Shown here piece after piece: positions 9,108-17,182 of a DNA stretch of 64,000 bases. Every line of letters starts with the position of its first letter. Positions within the stretch are counted from its first letter, which is position 1. This stretch comes from Methyloferula stellata AR4 (lineage in GTDB: Bacteria; Pseudomonadota; Alphaproteobacteria; Rhizobiales; Beijerinckiaceae). A program made the position numbers and the translations under genes. The notes below the pieces were generated by a model, which searched no databases, was not told the DNA's origin, and worked only from the letters and a program-made list of their open reading frames with translations. The DNA is taken from positions 62,001 through 126,000 of the forward strand of contig NZ_ARWA01000001.1 in NCBI RefSeq assembly GCF_000385335.1, written 5' to 3'.

Positions 9108-9987
9108 GCCCTGCGTCTTGCCGGGTCACGGCGGATTCCATTGCGACGATCCTCAAACCGCTTTTGGCCGTCTCTTTCTCTATATAGGCGGGCGCATGCG
9201 CAAAGCGCAGATCCGGCCCAAGCCTGAAACCCTCCTCTCCGGCTTGGACGGTGAAGGCAAAAAGCCCGCCCGGGATGAGCACGCGCCCCGCCATAGCGAA
9301 AACGCCCGAGAGATCGCCGATATAGACGAGCACGTCGGCGGCGAGCAGAAGATCGGCGCTCTCCGCAGGCTCCGCGGCGAGAAAGGTTTCGATATTCGCA
9401 ACCTCGAGCCGGTCATAGACTGCCTTGGCCCGCGCCTCTTCGATCATCCCAGGCGAAAGATCGACACCGCAAAGCATCTTCGCTTTCGCCCGGAAGGCCA
9501 TGCCGCAAAGGCCGGTGCCGCATCCAAGGTCTAAGACGGACGAAAAAACCCCAGGCCTTATTACCGACACGGCTTCCAGCAAAAGCGCGGGAGCGCGATA
9601 GGCGAGCGTGCCGACAAGATGCCGCTCGAAATGCACGGCATATTGATCGAAGAGGCGCCGGACATAGGCCTCGGCGGCGGCAGGGGGTGCCGGCCGCGCG
9701 CCCAATCTCGCGAGTTGGAGGCCTGCGCCCAATTCGTCGCGAACATCGAGTTCGGCGGCCTGTTCGAAGGCGCTTATCGCCTCCCGCCGATGAGAGAGCT
9801 TGTCTTCGGCGATCCCCAGCATGAACAAAGCGGGAGCCCAATGCGGCACGAGTTCGAGCACCTGCCCCAAGATCTCGACCGCTTCGGCATGATCTCCCGC
9901 CTCCACAGCCGCCTTGGCATAGGCGTAACGCCGGTCGGCGAGGAGATCGCCGGACGAGCGGAAGGCTGGAACATTATTTTGCATCAA
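9067..9987 (-). CDS. TPR-containing class I SAM-dependent methyltransferase
   Basis: 306 aa protein. Residues about 15-100 form tetratricopeptide-like helices (EAVEILGQVLELVPHWAPA). The rest is a Rossmann methyltransferase with the SAM-binding motif LDLGCGTGLCG and acidic strand VDLSPGMIEEAR. Related proteins are loosely annotated as trans-aconitate methyltransferase-like or TPR methyltransferases; the substrate cannot be deduced. The gene overlaps the helicase start by 41 bp, an unusually long overlap that suggests co-translation, but I know of no established role for it in the ligase-associated repair pathway. Confidence 0.85.
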   Translation of the reverse strand: MMQNNVPAFRSSGDLLADRRYAYAKAAVEAGDHAEAVEILGQVLELVPHWAPALFMLGIAEDKLSHRREAISAFEQAAELDVRDELGAGLQLARLGARPAPPAAAEAYVRRLFDQYAVHFERHLVGTLAYRAPALLLEAVSVIRPGVFSSVLDLGCGTGLCGMAFRAKAKMLCGVDLSPGMIEEARAKAVYDRLEVANIETFLAAEPAESADLLLAADVLVYIGDLSGVFAMAGRVLIPGGLFAFTVQAGEEGFRLGPDLRFAHAPAYIEKETAKSGLRIVAMESAVTRQDAGHDVQGLVIIAQKA

Positions 9988-10156
9988 GGCGGTGTCCGAT
10001 TTTGGCCAGAAGAAGTTAAGCGTTCACCTTTGCGTCAATCCGCGGGCCCATGAATGACGTAAAGCCTAGCCATTCATATGGAATTCAGGCCTGACAAGCT
10101 TAGGTATTAGAAGCTCGCGTCCAATTCCCCCGAACGCGACAGCAGAGGAGCGTAAT

Positions 10157-10519
10157 ATGAGCAGCATTATAAAAAAGGCTCTTATCGGCGGTCTTGCCGC
10201 TTTGACCTTTGGGCTGGCCGTAGCTGAAACCTCGACGCCCGCCATGGCATGGGGCCGCGGTGGCTGGGGCGGCGGCGGATTTCACGGCGGCTGGGGCGGT
10301 CGCGGCTGGGGTGGCCGTGGTTGGGGTGGTCGCGGCTGGGGCTGGGGTGGCGTCGGCGCGGGCCTCGCTTTAGGTGCCGTTGCGGCAGGCGCGGCCTATG
10401 GCTATCCCTACTATGGCTATGGCTACCCCTATTACGGCTACGGTGGCTGCTGGCAGCAGCAGCCGGTCTACGATGCCTATGGCAATTTCCGGGGCTACCG
10501 CCCGGTAGCCGTTTGTTAA
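10157..10519 (+). CDS. Small secreted Gly/Trp/Tyr-rich repeat protein
   Basis: 120 aa. A signal peptide (basic start, hydrophobic LIGGLAALTFGLAVA, cleavage near AMA) is followed by tandem GGRGW repeats (DNA period 18 bp, about residues 35-58), an alanine/glycine hydrophobic stretch, repeated YGYPYYG units and a C-terminal segment ending in Cys. The start ATG follows AGAGGAG. This is a low-complexity exported protein of a type common in Hyphomicrobiales; function unknown. A rho-independent terminator follows within 35 bp, so it is probably monocistronic. Confidence 0.8.
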   Translation: MSSIIKKALIGGLAALTFGLAVAETSTPAMAWGRGGWGGGGFHGGWGGRGWGGRGWGGRGWGWGGVGAGLALGAVAAGAAYGYPYYGYGYPYYGYGGCWQQQPVYDAYGNFRGYRPVAVC

Positions 10520-10548
10520 TTACGCCAAGGGTTAGCTCGACCTCAGAA

Positions 10549-10588
10549 TAAATATCCCGCTTTTTAGGCGGAATATTTACTTTTTATT
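10549..10588 (+). terminator. Rho-independent terminator after the Gly-rich gene
   Basis: A 12-bp stem with one mismatch (TAAATATCCCGC pairing with GCGGAATATTTA) around a short loop is followed by CTTTTTATT. It lies 30 bp after the stop of the Gly-rich secreted protein. Confidence 0.75.
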
Positions 10589-10600
10589 AAGCTTTCTAAG

Positions 10601-10626
10601 GAAGGCCGGAAACTTTTCCGGCCTTC
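10601..10626. terminator. Second strong hairpin, candidate terminator
   Basis: Near-perfect inverted repeat GAAGGCCGGAAA / TTTCCGGCCTTC with a T-rich but interrupted downstream stretch (GTTCGTTTCTC). It lies between the first terminator and the next small gene and may back up termination or form part of the next leader. Confidence 0.5.
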
Positions 10627-10725
10627 GTTCGTTTCTCTCCCGTGCGATAACGCACCGGCGACAGCCACGCCTGCTGTCATGGTCCTCAAGTCGATGACGT
10701 AAACGTCCAGACAGAGGAGGGGTTG

Positions 10726-11028
10726 ATGATCAAGACGAGCGAAAGCATCGGGAAGCTGACTTTCAAGGTTGTGATGGCCGGTATTGCCATCTCTTGCCTC
10801 GGCGCTGCTGTCGTAGCGGCTCCTCTCTCGATCACCCCGAAAAGCAAGATTTACGCGCAGCTTCAGGCCGGTCAAGAGCGTACGGCTCTGGCGCCCTTGG
10901 CGGCTGGCCCGTCCATGCAGCTCGGCAAAGCCAGCGGCGGCGCGGAAGAAGATTGCGTCCGCGTAACCCGCGTCACCGGCCCGGACGGGACGGTCTACGC
11001 CACACGCGGAACTGTCTGCGCCCGCTAA
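10726..11028 (+). CDS. Small secreted hypothetical protein
   Basis: 100 aa. An ATG five bases after AGGAGG is chosen; a TTG immediately upstream is in frame but worse placed. Hydrophobic residues about 15-33 (VVMAGIAISCLGAAVVAA) form a signal peptide or anchor. The mature part ends with two cysteines (EEDC and TVCAR), suggesting one disulfide. I do not recognise a characterised family. It lies 47 bp upstream of the repair exonuclease on the same strand, with no clear terminator between them. Confidence 0.7.
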   Translation: MIKTSESIGKLTFKVVMAGIAISCLGAAVVAAPLSITPKSKIYAQLQAGQERTALAPLAAGPSMQLGKASGGAEEDCVRVTRVTGPDGTVYATRGTVCAR

Positions 11029-11075
11029 AAACCCTCTTTGATATTCGATCCGGCGGCCCCTATCTTTCCTAAGAT

Positions 11076-12107
11076 ATGCGGGCCGCCGACGTTCTTACCA
11101 TCACGCCTGCCGGGCTTTATTGCACGGCGGGCGATTTTTATATCGATCCGCTGCGCGCGGTTCCCCGCGCGCTCATCACCCATGGCCATTCCGATCATGC
11201 CCGCGCCGGCCATGGCGCGGTTCTGGCAACGCGCGAAACGCTGGCGATCATGGCTTTGCGCTGCGGCGAGGGATTTGCCGGATCGACACAAGCCGTCGCC
11301 TATGGCGAAAAGCTGAAACTCGGCAATATCGACGTGAGCTTCCATCCGGCCGGCCATGTGTTGGGCTCGGCGCAGATCCGGCTCGCCGCCCCCGGCCAAG
11401 TGATTGTCGTCTCGGGCGATTATAAGCGCGAGTTCGATCCGACCTGCGCGCCCTTCGAACCGCTCGCTTGCGACACTTTCATCAGCGAGGCCACTTTCGG
11501 TCTGCCGGTCTTCCGCCATTCTCAAAGCATGGCCGAGATCGACAAGCTGCTTGCCTCCCGCGCCCTGTTTCCGGAGCGCGCCCATCTCGTCGGCGCCTAT
11601 GCGCTCGGCAAGGCGCAGCGGGTGATCGCGCTGCTGCGGCAAGCGGGCTACGACCGCCCCATCTATCTCCATGGCGCGATGGAAAAAATCACCACCTTCT
11701 ATAGGAGCGAGGGCATCGATCTCGGCGAGACCCGCAAGGTGACGGCGGCCGACCGGCCGCATCTCGGCGGCGAGATCGTGATCTGCCCGCCAACCGCCTT
11801 GCAGGATCTGTGGTCGCGCAAATTTCCAGACCCCGTCGCGGCTTTCGCTTCAGGCTGGATGCGTGTACGGGCAAGAGCCCGCCAGCGCGGCGTCGAACTG
11901 CCTCTCGTCATTTCCGACCACGCCGATTGGGACGGGCTCTGCCAGACGGTGCGCGACACGGGCTGCTCCCGCCTTCTCGTCACGCATGGCGAGGCCGACG
12001 CACTTGTCCATTGGGCGAAGTCGCAGGGGATCGAGGCCGAGCCTTTGCATCTGATGGGCTATGGCGAAGAAGAGGTTGAGCCTCCCGTGGAAGCGGAGGA
12101 CGCGTGA
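11076..12107 (+). CDS. Ligase-associated DNA damage response exonuclease (MBL/beta-CASP)
   Basis: 343 aa metallo-beta-lactamase/beta-CASP nuclease of the TIGR04122 family, which processes DNA ends in the ligase-associated repair module. The zinc motif HGHSDH is at residues 36-41, and further motifs (FHPAGHVLGSAQ, SGDYKRE, SDHADW) are in family order. The stop overlaps the GTG start of the DNA ligase (GTGA), the usual coupled arrangement. The other two module members, helicase and PdeM, lie upstream on the opposite strand. Confidence 0.93.
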   Translation: MRAADVLTITPAGLYCTAGDFYIDPLRAVPRALITHGHSDHARAGHGAVLATRETLAIMALRCGEGFAGSTQAVAYGEKLKLGNIDVSFHPAGHVLGSAQIRLAAPGQVIVVSGDYKREFDPTCAPFEPLACDTFISEATFGLPVFRHSQSMAEIDKLLASRALFPERAHLVGAYALGKAQRVIALLRQAGYDRPIYLHGAMEKITTFYRSEGIDLGETRKVTAADRPHLGGEIVICPPTALQDLWSRKFPDPVAAFASGWMRVRARARQRGVELPLVISDHADWDGLCQTVRDTGCSRLLVTHGEADALVHWAKSQGIEAEPLHLMGYGEEEVEPPVEAEDA

Positions 12108-13762
12108 ACCGTTTCGCCGCGCTTCTCGACCGTCTCGGCTTCGAGGCTTCGCGCAATAATAAATTGCGGCTGATGACGGATTATTTCCGCACCGCGCCCG
12201 ATCCCGAGCGCGGCTACGGGCTGGCGGCGCTCGCCGGCGTTCTGTCGTTTCAGCATGCAAAGCCGGGCCTCATCCGCGCCTTGATCGCAACGCGCGTCGA
12301 TCCTCTCCTCTTCGACCTCTCCTATGATTATGTCGGCGATCTGTCGGAAACGGTCGCTTTGCTTTGGCCCGCGCCGCAAACTGCGGAAGCGCCAGGCTCC
12401 AACCATCCGCCGCTTTTGCTGAGCGATGTCGTCGAAGGCCTCGCCACGACCGGCAAGCTCGCTTTGCCGGCGAAGCTCGCCCTATGGCTCGACGAGCTCG
12501 ATGAGACAGGGCGTTGGGCTTTGTTGAAACTGATCACCGGCGCGATGCGCATCGGCGTCTCGGCACGGCTCGCCAAAACCGCGGTCGCCGACCTCGGCGG
12601 CAAGACGGCAAATGAGATCGAGGAGGTCTGGCACGGATTGAAGCCGCCCTATCTCGATCTCTTCGCCTGGCTCGAAGGGCGCGAAGACAAGCCCGATCTC
12701 ACGGACCCCGCGCCCTTTCATCCGGCCATGCTGGCGCACGCGATCGAGGACAAGGATTTCGAGACGCTCGATCCCGCGGCCTTCCGTGCCGAATGGAAAT
12801 GGGACGGCATCCGCGTGCAGGCGGTATCGGGGTTGAAACCGGACGGAAGCCGCGTGACGCGGCTTTATTCGCGCACCGGCGAAGAGATTTCACCGGCCTT
12901 TCCGGACCTCGTCGATGCTCTGGAGGTTGCCGCGCCCAACGGCTTTTCACTCGACGGGGAATTGCTGATTTTGCGCGAGGGCCTCGTGCAGCCCTTTTCG
13001 GTTTTGCAGCAAAGATTGAACCGCAAGAGCGTCACCGCCAAACTGCTGCTCGATTATCCGGCGCATATCCGCGCCTATGATCTTCTGGGCGAAGCCGGCG
13101 AAGATCTGCGTCCCCTGCCCTTCACAGAACGCCGCAAAAAGCTCGAAGCCTTCGTTGCCACCTGCGCGCATCCGCGCCTCGATCTCTCAGCCCTCGTGCT
13201 TTTCAAAAGCTGGACGGAGCTGGCAGCCGCGCGGCTCGATCCGGGGTCGGCGGGCGCCGGAGACGACGCCCTGGCGATCGAAGGCCTCATGCTGAAGCGC
13301 GCAGATTCGATCTATGTTCCCGGACGCCCGAAAGGTCTTTGGTATAAGTGGAAACGCGACCCATTCACGGTCGATGCGGTGCTCATGTATGCGCAGCGCG
13401 GGCACGGCAAGCGTTCGTCTTTCTATTCGGATTATACGTTCGGCGTCTGGCGCGGCGATAATGGCAGCGAGGATCTGATCCCTGTCGGCAAAGCCTATTT
13501 CGGCTTCACCGACGAAGAACTCGCCGAGCTCGACCGCTATGTCCGCAACAATACGATCAATCGTTTCGGACCCGTGCGGGAAGTCGTGCACAGCAAGAAT
13601 GAAGGTCTTGTGCTCGAAATCGCTTTTGAAGGCCTGAACCGCTCGACCCGTCATAAATCGGGCGTAGCCATGCGGTTTCCGCGCATCGCGCGCATCCGCT
13701 GGGACAAGCCCGCGCGCGAGGCGGACCGGATCGAGACGCTGGAAGCTCTGTTGCGGGAATAA
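12104..13762 (+). CDS. Ligase-associated ATP-dependent DNA ligase
   Basis: 552 aa ATP-dependent DNA ligase of the bacterial B/TIGR04120 type. An N-terminal ligase-N domain (about 1-190) precedes the adenylation domain, whose nucleotidyl lysine is in EWKWDG (K232; motif I KxDG), and the C-terminal OB domain carries WYKWKRDP (motif V region). It seals nicks in DNA and works with the exonuclease encoded just upstream (4 bp overlap). The GTG start is chosen for that overlap and for family length. A secreted-protein gene follows 25 bp later. Confidence 0.94.
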   Translation: MNRFAALLDRLGFEASRNNKLRLMTDYFRTAPDPERGYGLAALAGVLSFQHAKPGLIRALIATRVDPLLFDLSYDYVGDLSETVALLWPAPQTAEAPGSNHPPLLLSDVVEGLATTGKLALPAKLALWLDELDETGRWALLKLITGAMRIGVSARLAKTAVADLGGKTANEIEEVWHGLKPPYLDLFAWLEGREDKPDLTDPAPFHPAMLAHAIEDKDFETLDPAAFRAEWKWDGIRVQAVSGLKPDGSRVTRLYSRTGEEISPAFPDLVDALEVAAPNGFSLDGELLILREGLVQPFSVLQQRLNRKSVTAKLLLDYPAHIRAYDLLGEAGEDLRPLPFTERRKKLEAFVATCAHPRLDLSALVLFKSWTELAAARLDPGSAGAGDDALAIEGLMLKRADSIYVPGRPKGLWYKWKRDPFTVDAVLMYAQRGHGKRSSFYSDYTFGVWRGDNGSEDLIPVGKAYFGFTDEELAELDRYVRNNTINRFGPVREVVHSKNEGLVLEIAFEGLNRSTRHKSGVAMRFPRIARIRWDKPAREADRIETLEALLRE

Positions 13763-13787
13763 TCCAAGGCATTGTGTGGAGGGAATT

Positions 13788-14267
13788 ATGAAAAGAATAT
13801 TTGTCTTCGCTTCGGCGCTCATGCTCGGCCCGGTGAGCGCTCACGCAGGCGGCTCTTCAACCGGCAGCGCCGCTCTTGCATTGGCAGCGCTCGCGGGAGC
13901 CCAATCGCCATATGTATCGAGCGGCGACAAGCAGGCTTTGTCGTATCTCCTCGACGGCAATCTCACTTTCGCTATCTCCGGGAATACAAAAATTGCCGTC
14001 GTCGCCGACTCCGTCTCTTGCCGGGCAAGCAACGTCGATATTTCCGAGCATGATTGCACGCTGAAATTCGGAGCCGTGACGCGATTGCTCAAAGGCCGCG
14101 AGGCGCATGAACTTTATGCGACGCTCGTCGAGAACGGCATCCCGTCAGATGGTGCTGCCGGTTCGATCTACGAGGCGCTCTCGCACCTCGACTGTTCGAT
14201 CAATCCCAATGAGGTGAAGCAGAAGGACGGCAGCGGCGCAAAATGTGCCTGGCAACCAGGACCATAG
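13788..14267 (+). CDS. Secreted hypothetical protein
   Basis: 159 aa. The ATG follows GGAGGGA; an in-frame GTG 12 bp upstream is less likely. Residues 1-20 (MKRIFVFASALMLGPVSAHA) form a typical signal peptide. The mature protein has four cysteines (contexts SCRA, HDCTL, LDCS, AKCAW), so probably two disulfides in the periplasm. I do not recognise the family. It may be read through from the ligase gene, 25 bp upstream. Confidence 0.75.
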   Translation: MKRIFVFASALMLGPVSAHAGGSSTGSAALALAALAGAQSPYVSSGDKQALSYLLDGNLTFAISGNTKIAVVADSVSCRASNVDISEHDCTLKFGAVTRLLKGREAHELYATLVENGIPSDGAAGSIYEALSHLDCSINPNEVKQKDGSGAKCAWQPGP

Positions 14268-14445
14268 ATCACGATAGACGAGATCGGGATGCAGGCGGAA
14301 AACCCGTGCCCACTTTTCCTCACATCCGTGAGTACGCCACCGAAAGCCGCCGTCAATCCGGCGGCGTTTCGAGGCGAGCCGCAGCACATCAGATCCAGCA
14401 GAGTCAAAACGGGCAAAAAGCCCGTAATGAACGGGAGACAATCAC

Positions 14446-14478
14446 ACGCTTTATGAATTCGATGCGCGCAATATCCAC
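14446..14478 (+). repeat. Partial duplication of the 5' end of the downstream cupin gene
   Basis: The stretch reading CTTTATGAATTCGATG then CGCGCAATATC closely matches the start of the cupin gene 85 bp downstream (CTTCATGAATTTGATG then AGCGCAATATC). In frame it gives LYEFDARNI against LHEFDERNI, but there is no start codon and the frame ends at a TAA near 14513. It is therefore a remnant. The rest of the 14268-14530 spacer holds two short GC-rich hairpins (GCCGCC...GGCGGC and ACGGGC...GCCCGT) and nothing else I can identify. Confidence 0.6.
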
Positions 14479-14530
14479 CTCATCAAATGGCAGTCCAGCC
14501 CGCCGCCGCGCTAAATGAACCGAGGAAATC

Positions 14531-14965
14531 ATGCCGCTTCATGAATTTGATGAGCGCAATATCGAATGGAAGACGCTCGATGGCTTCGAGCACGCCGCCT
14601 ATCATGTCTATGATGTCGACGAAAAGAACAGAATCGTTGATGTCGTCTTCAAGCTGGCGGCGAATCAGCAGGTCATGCTTCACCGCCATAAGTGTCCTTA
14701 CCGGACGCTCGTCATCCAAGGCGAGCTTCGCATTTACCGGGCGGATGGCGAGCTCAAGGAAATCCGTCCTATCGGCAGCTATGTGTCCACCGAGGCGAAT
14801 GGCGAACCGCACCGGGAAGGCGGCGGCGACCAGGACACGATCGTCTTCTTCAGCAACCGGAATGTGGAAGATGCCATTTACGAGTTTCTGGACAACGACT
14901 TGAACTCGGTCGTGACATTGGGCATCGCAGACTTCAAGGGTCTGCTCGATGCTCAGAGCAAATGA
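14531..14965 (+). CDS. Cupin-domain protein
   Basis: 144 aa single-domain cupin of the RmlC-like fold. The metal-site motif is visible as MLHRHKCPYRTLVIQGE (motif 1 with two His and the Glu), followed by a second strand set with EPHREGGGDQDT. Similar stand-alone cupins are annotated as regulators, dioxygenase-like or ChrR-like proteins; no substrate can be assigned. The start is set by GAGGA seven bases upstream. A degenerate copy of its first codons precedes it. It is convergent with the small gene at 14969. Confidence 0.8.
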   Translation: MPLHEFDERNIEWKTLDGFEHAAYHVYDVDEKNRIVDVVFKLAANQQVMLHRHKCPYRTLVIQGELRIYRADGELKEIRPIGSYVSTEANGEPHREGGGDQDTIVFFSNRNVEDAIYEFLDNDLNSVVTLGIADFKGLLDAQSK

Positions 14966-14968
14966 GCC

Positions 14969-15217
14969 TCAATCCGCGCTCGGCAGCCGCCGGATCGTGA
15001 ATTCGATTTGGCCGTCCGACAGCTCCCGCCAGAACTCGATTTCGGTCATATAGGCGGCTTTGGGATATTTCACGAACCATTCGCGTGCTTTGTCGCGCGC
15101 CTCACCGCGCGGCAAAGTATAGGTTTCACGCCGCCAGCTATCGCCGCTGCGGTTTTTCGCGCTGCGCTGGCTGAGCCTTCGCGCGATATCCGCGGGTTTT
15201 TGACGTTCCGGGGCCAC
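14969..15217 (-). CDS. Small conserved hypothetical protein
   Basis: 82 aa, basic in the first half and acidic/aromatic in the second (EWFVKYPKAAYMTEIEFWR, ending IRRLPSAD). The GTG at 15217 is chosen because a perfect GGAGG lies six bases upstream and because similar rhizobial proteins, from memory, begin close to the ARRLSQRSAKNR motif; the longer upstream open frame is probably not translated. Function is unknown; there is no signal peptide or membrane segment. Its stop lies 3 bp from the stop of the convergent cupin gene. Confidence 0.7.
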   Translation of the reverse strand: MAPERQKPADIARRLSQRSAKNRSGDSWRRETYTLPRGEARDKAREWFVKYPKAAYMTEIEFWRELSDGQIEFTIRRLPSAD

Positions 15218-15440
15218 AACGCACCTCCGACTGTCTGATTTCCGCCAGCAAAGCTTGAGCTGAAAAGCTCGCTGCACTGCACATGAACGCTTGACCGGAC
15301 CTCTCAAGACCGACATAGAGGCCGCCAAGATTGTAAGAAATCCAAACTGATATGCAAATCCGCTCCGCCGCGTGGCCCCCGGCTCGCCTTAATGGTGCGA
15401 AGTTTGCTTATCCAAAATAGCGCTAGAGGAGTTCGCATCC

Positions 15441-15800
15441 ATGTTCGAAAAAGCCGTCGATATGTCAGAGCTGATCGAGGGAAAATATGATGTCGCGGTC
15501 GTCAAAAAGACGCTCATGCTCGTCATTTGGCCGGAAGGCGGCCAACCCAAGCTGTTCCAAGGCATGTGCCCCCATCAGAAGGAGCCGCTCGCCGATGCTC
15601 GCTTCGACGGCAAGATCCTCGAATGCCACCATCATGATTGGCAGTTCGACGGCACGACGGGCAAATGCGTGAAGGGCAAGCCCTGCGCGCTGGCCGAATA
15701 TCCGTCGAAGGTCGAGGACGGCGTGCTTTATGTCGACATCGAGGGCATCGAGCCGAATTACCTCGACGCACCGCCGAAGCAGCCGGGCATCATGCGCTAA
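15441..15800 (+). CDS. TmoC-like Rieske [2Fe-2S] ferredoxin
   Basis: 119 aa Rieske protein. The cluster ligands are C43 and H45 (CPHQ) and C62 and H65 (CHHHDW). The remainder (FDGTTGKC, LAEYPSKVEDG, GIEPN) matches the pattern of ferredoxin subunits of soluble diiron monooxygenases such as TmoC, more than the terminal-oxygenase Rieske type. No oxygenase, hydroxylase or reductase gene is nearby, so its electron partners are elsewhere or it has another role. AGAGGA lies upstream of the chosen ATG. A hairpin follows the stop. Confidence 0.85.
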   Translation: MFEKAVDMSELIEGKYDVAVVKKTLMLVIWPEGGQPKLFQGMCPHQKEPLADARFDGKILECHHHDWQFDGTTGKCVKGKPCALAEYPSKVEDGVLYVDIEGIEPNYLDAPPKQPGIMR

Positions 15801-15809
15801 GCATCATTC

Positions 15810-15837
15810 CCGAAAAGTTGGCTCGACTTTTCGGATT
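15810..15837 (+). terminator. Hairpin terminator after the Rieske gene
   Basis: Perfect 9-bp stem CCGAAAAGT / ACTTTTCGG with a 7-base loop, followed by ATTAAA, 9 bp after the Rieske stop. AAAAGT...ACTTTT hairpins of this type are common behind rhizobial genes. Confidence 0.65.
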
Positions 15838-15890
15838 AAATGGTGCGCTCAACTAAAGTGCTGCGCATAGCTGCTCAAAAGAATTGCATT

Positions 15891-15922
15891 CAATCGCCCG
15901 GATGGAAACGTCCGGGCGATTG
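15891..15922. terminator. Strong convergent-intergenic hairpin
   Basis: Perfect 12-bp stem CAATCGCCCGGA / TCCGGGCGATTG with an 8-base loop, extended by an outer 8-bp stem (CGCATAGC at 15863-15870 with GCTATGCG at 15923-15930). It lies between the convergent Rieske and CCA-transferase genes, suggesting bidirectional termination. Confidence 0.65.
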
Positions 15923-15937
15923 GCTATGCGGCACCTG

Positions 15938-17182
15938 TTATTTTTGCTTGGCCACCTCATCCAGCAATAGCGCCAAGCTATGCGGATCTTGCGGAAAGCC
16001 CGCCTTGATCCAGCGGGCTTGAAGATCTTTCAACGCCGCGCCGAGCGCCCGTCCTTCGATGAATCCGCGGGCTTGAAGATCGGCCCCTGAAAAAGGCAGG
16101 CGTGGCTCGGGCGTGTCGCGCAAAAAGGCTTCCGCCGCGGCCCAGACTTCACCGCCGCGATATCTTGCATCCGCCTGCGCCAGGAAAAGCGCGTCGAGCG
16201 CCACCTGACGGCCATGCTCGAAAAGAAGAATACGCAAATCTCCTGCCGGCGGCGGCACGTCGCGCCCATGCAGCGTGAGGAGAGCCCGCGCCGCTTCGCC
16301 GAGCCGCCGATGCTCCTCGTTCGACAGCCGCAGATTGTCGCGCAGCCTGTCCGCATCCTCCGGCAGATAGATGCAAAGCGCAGCGAGCCGCAGCATCACA
16401 TCCGCGCCGGGTTGAAACGCGATCAGCCTTTGCAGCCGCCCCGGATTGGGCGCCAAAGTCAGCAGCGGATCGAGCAGGCCAGCTTCCGACATGTCCTGCG
16501 TCACGGCACCGGCACGCCGCGCCATCAGCAGCTTCAAAAGCTCGGCTCGCACCCGCTCTTTCGACAGATGTGCGAGACCGCCGCGCTCATTGATCGAAGC
16601 GGAAAGCCCCCCGGCATCTAGAGCGCCTTCGGCATAATCCGCGGAGAAGCGGAAGAAGCGCAGGATGCGCAGATAATCCTCGCGGATGCGGGTTCGCGCA
16701 TCGCCGATGAAGCGAATGCGCTTGGCCGCAAGATCCTCGATGCCGCCGGTATAATCATAAAGCTGGCCTTGGCGATCCATCGAGAGCGCATTGACCGTGA
16801 AGTCGCGGCGCAAGGCATCAAGCGCGAAATCGGCGCCAAAACGCACCACGGCATGGCGTCCGTCCGTTTCGATATCTTCGCGCAGCGTCGTGACCTCGAA
16901 GGACTTGCCATCGACAAGCACCGTCACGGTCCCATGCGCGATGCCGGTCGGAATGTTGCGCAAGCCCGCGGCCGCGGCGCGTTCGGCGACGGTCTCGGGA
17001 AGCAAGGTCGTCGCGACATCGATCTCATGCACGAAACGGCCAAGGAGCGCATTGCGCAAAGCGCCGCCGACAATACGCGCCTGCCCTTCGCCTTCGCAGA
17101 GAATATCGAGAAGCCGCGCGAGCGCTTTATCCTGCAGCAGGGCCAGTGCTGCGGCGGGCGCCGGAACCATCACGCCCGTCAT
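15938..17182 (-). CDS. CCA tRNA nucleotidyltransferase / poly(A) polymerase family
   Basis: 414 aa class II nucleotidyltransferase that adds or repairs the tRNA 3' CCA end. The head domain has RIVGGALRN (GGxxR motif) and the catalytic acid motif as HEIDVATT, with Glu where DxD is most common; I recall the same in related alphaproteobacteria. RRDFTVNAL and the RNA-binding KRIRFIGDARTRIREDYLRILR segment follow. The ATG at 17182 overlaps the DUF6111 stop (ATGA); the frame is open further upstream but the extension is not family sequence. It is the last gene of the Nudix-DUF6111-CCA operon. Confidence 0.92.
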   Translation of the reverse strand: MTGVMVPAPAAALALLQDKALARLLDILCEGEGQARIVGGALRNALLGRFVHEIDVATTLLPETVAERAAAAGLRNIPTGIAHGTVTVLVDGKSFEVTTLREDIETDGRHAVVRFGADFALDALRRDFTVNALSMDRQGQLYDYTGGIEDLAAKRIRFIGDARTRIREDYLRILRFFRFSADYAEGALDAGGLSASINERGGLAHLSKERVRAELLKLLMARRAGAVTQDMSEAGLLDPLLTLAPNPGRLQRLIAFQPGADVMLRLAALCIYLPEDADRLRDNLRLSNEEHRRLGEAARALLTLHGRDVPPPAGDLRILLFEHGRQVALDALFLAQADARYRGGEVWAAAEAFLRDTPEPRLPFSGADLQARGFIEGRALGAALKDLQARWIKAGFPQDPHSLALLLDEVAKQK

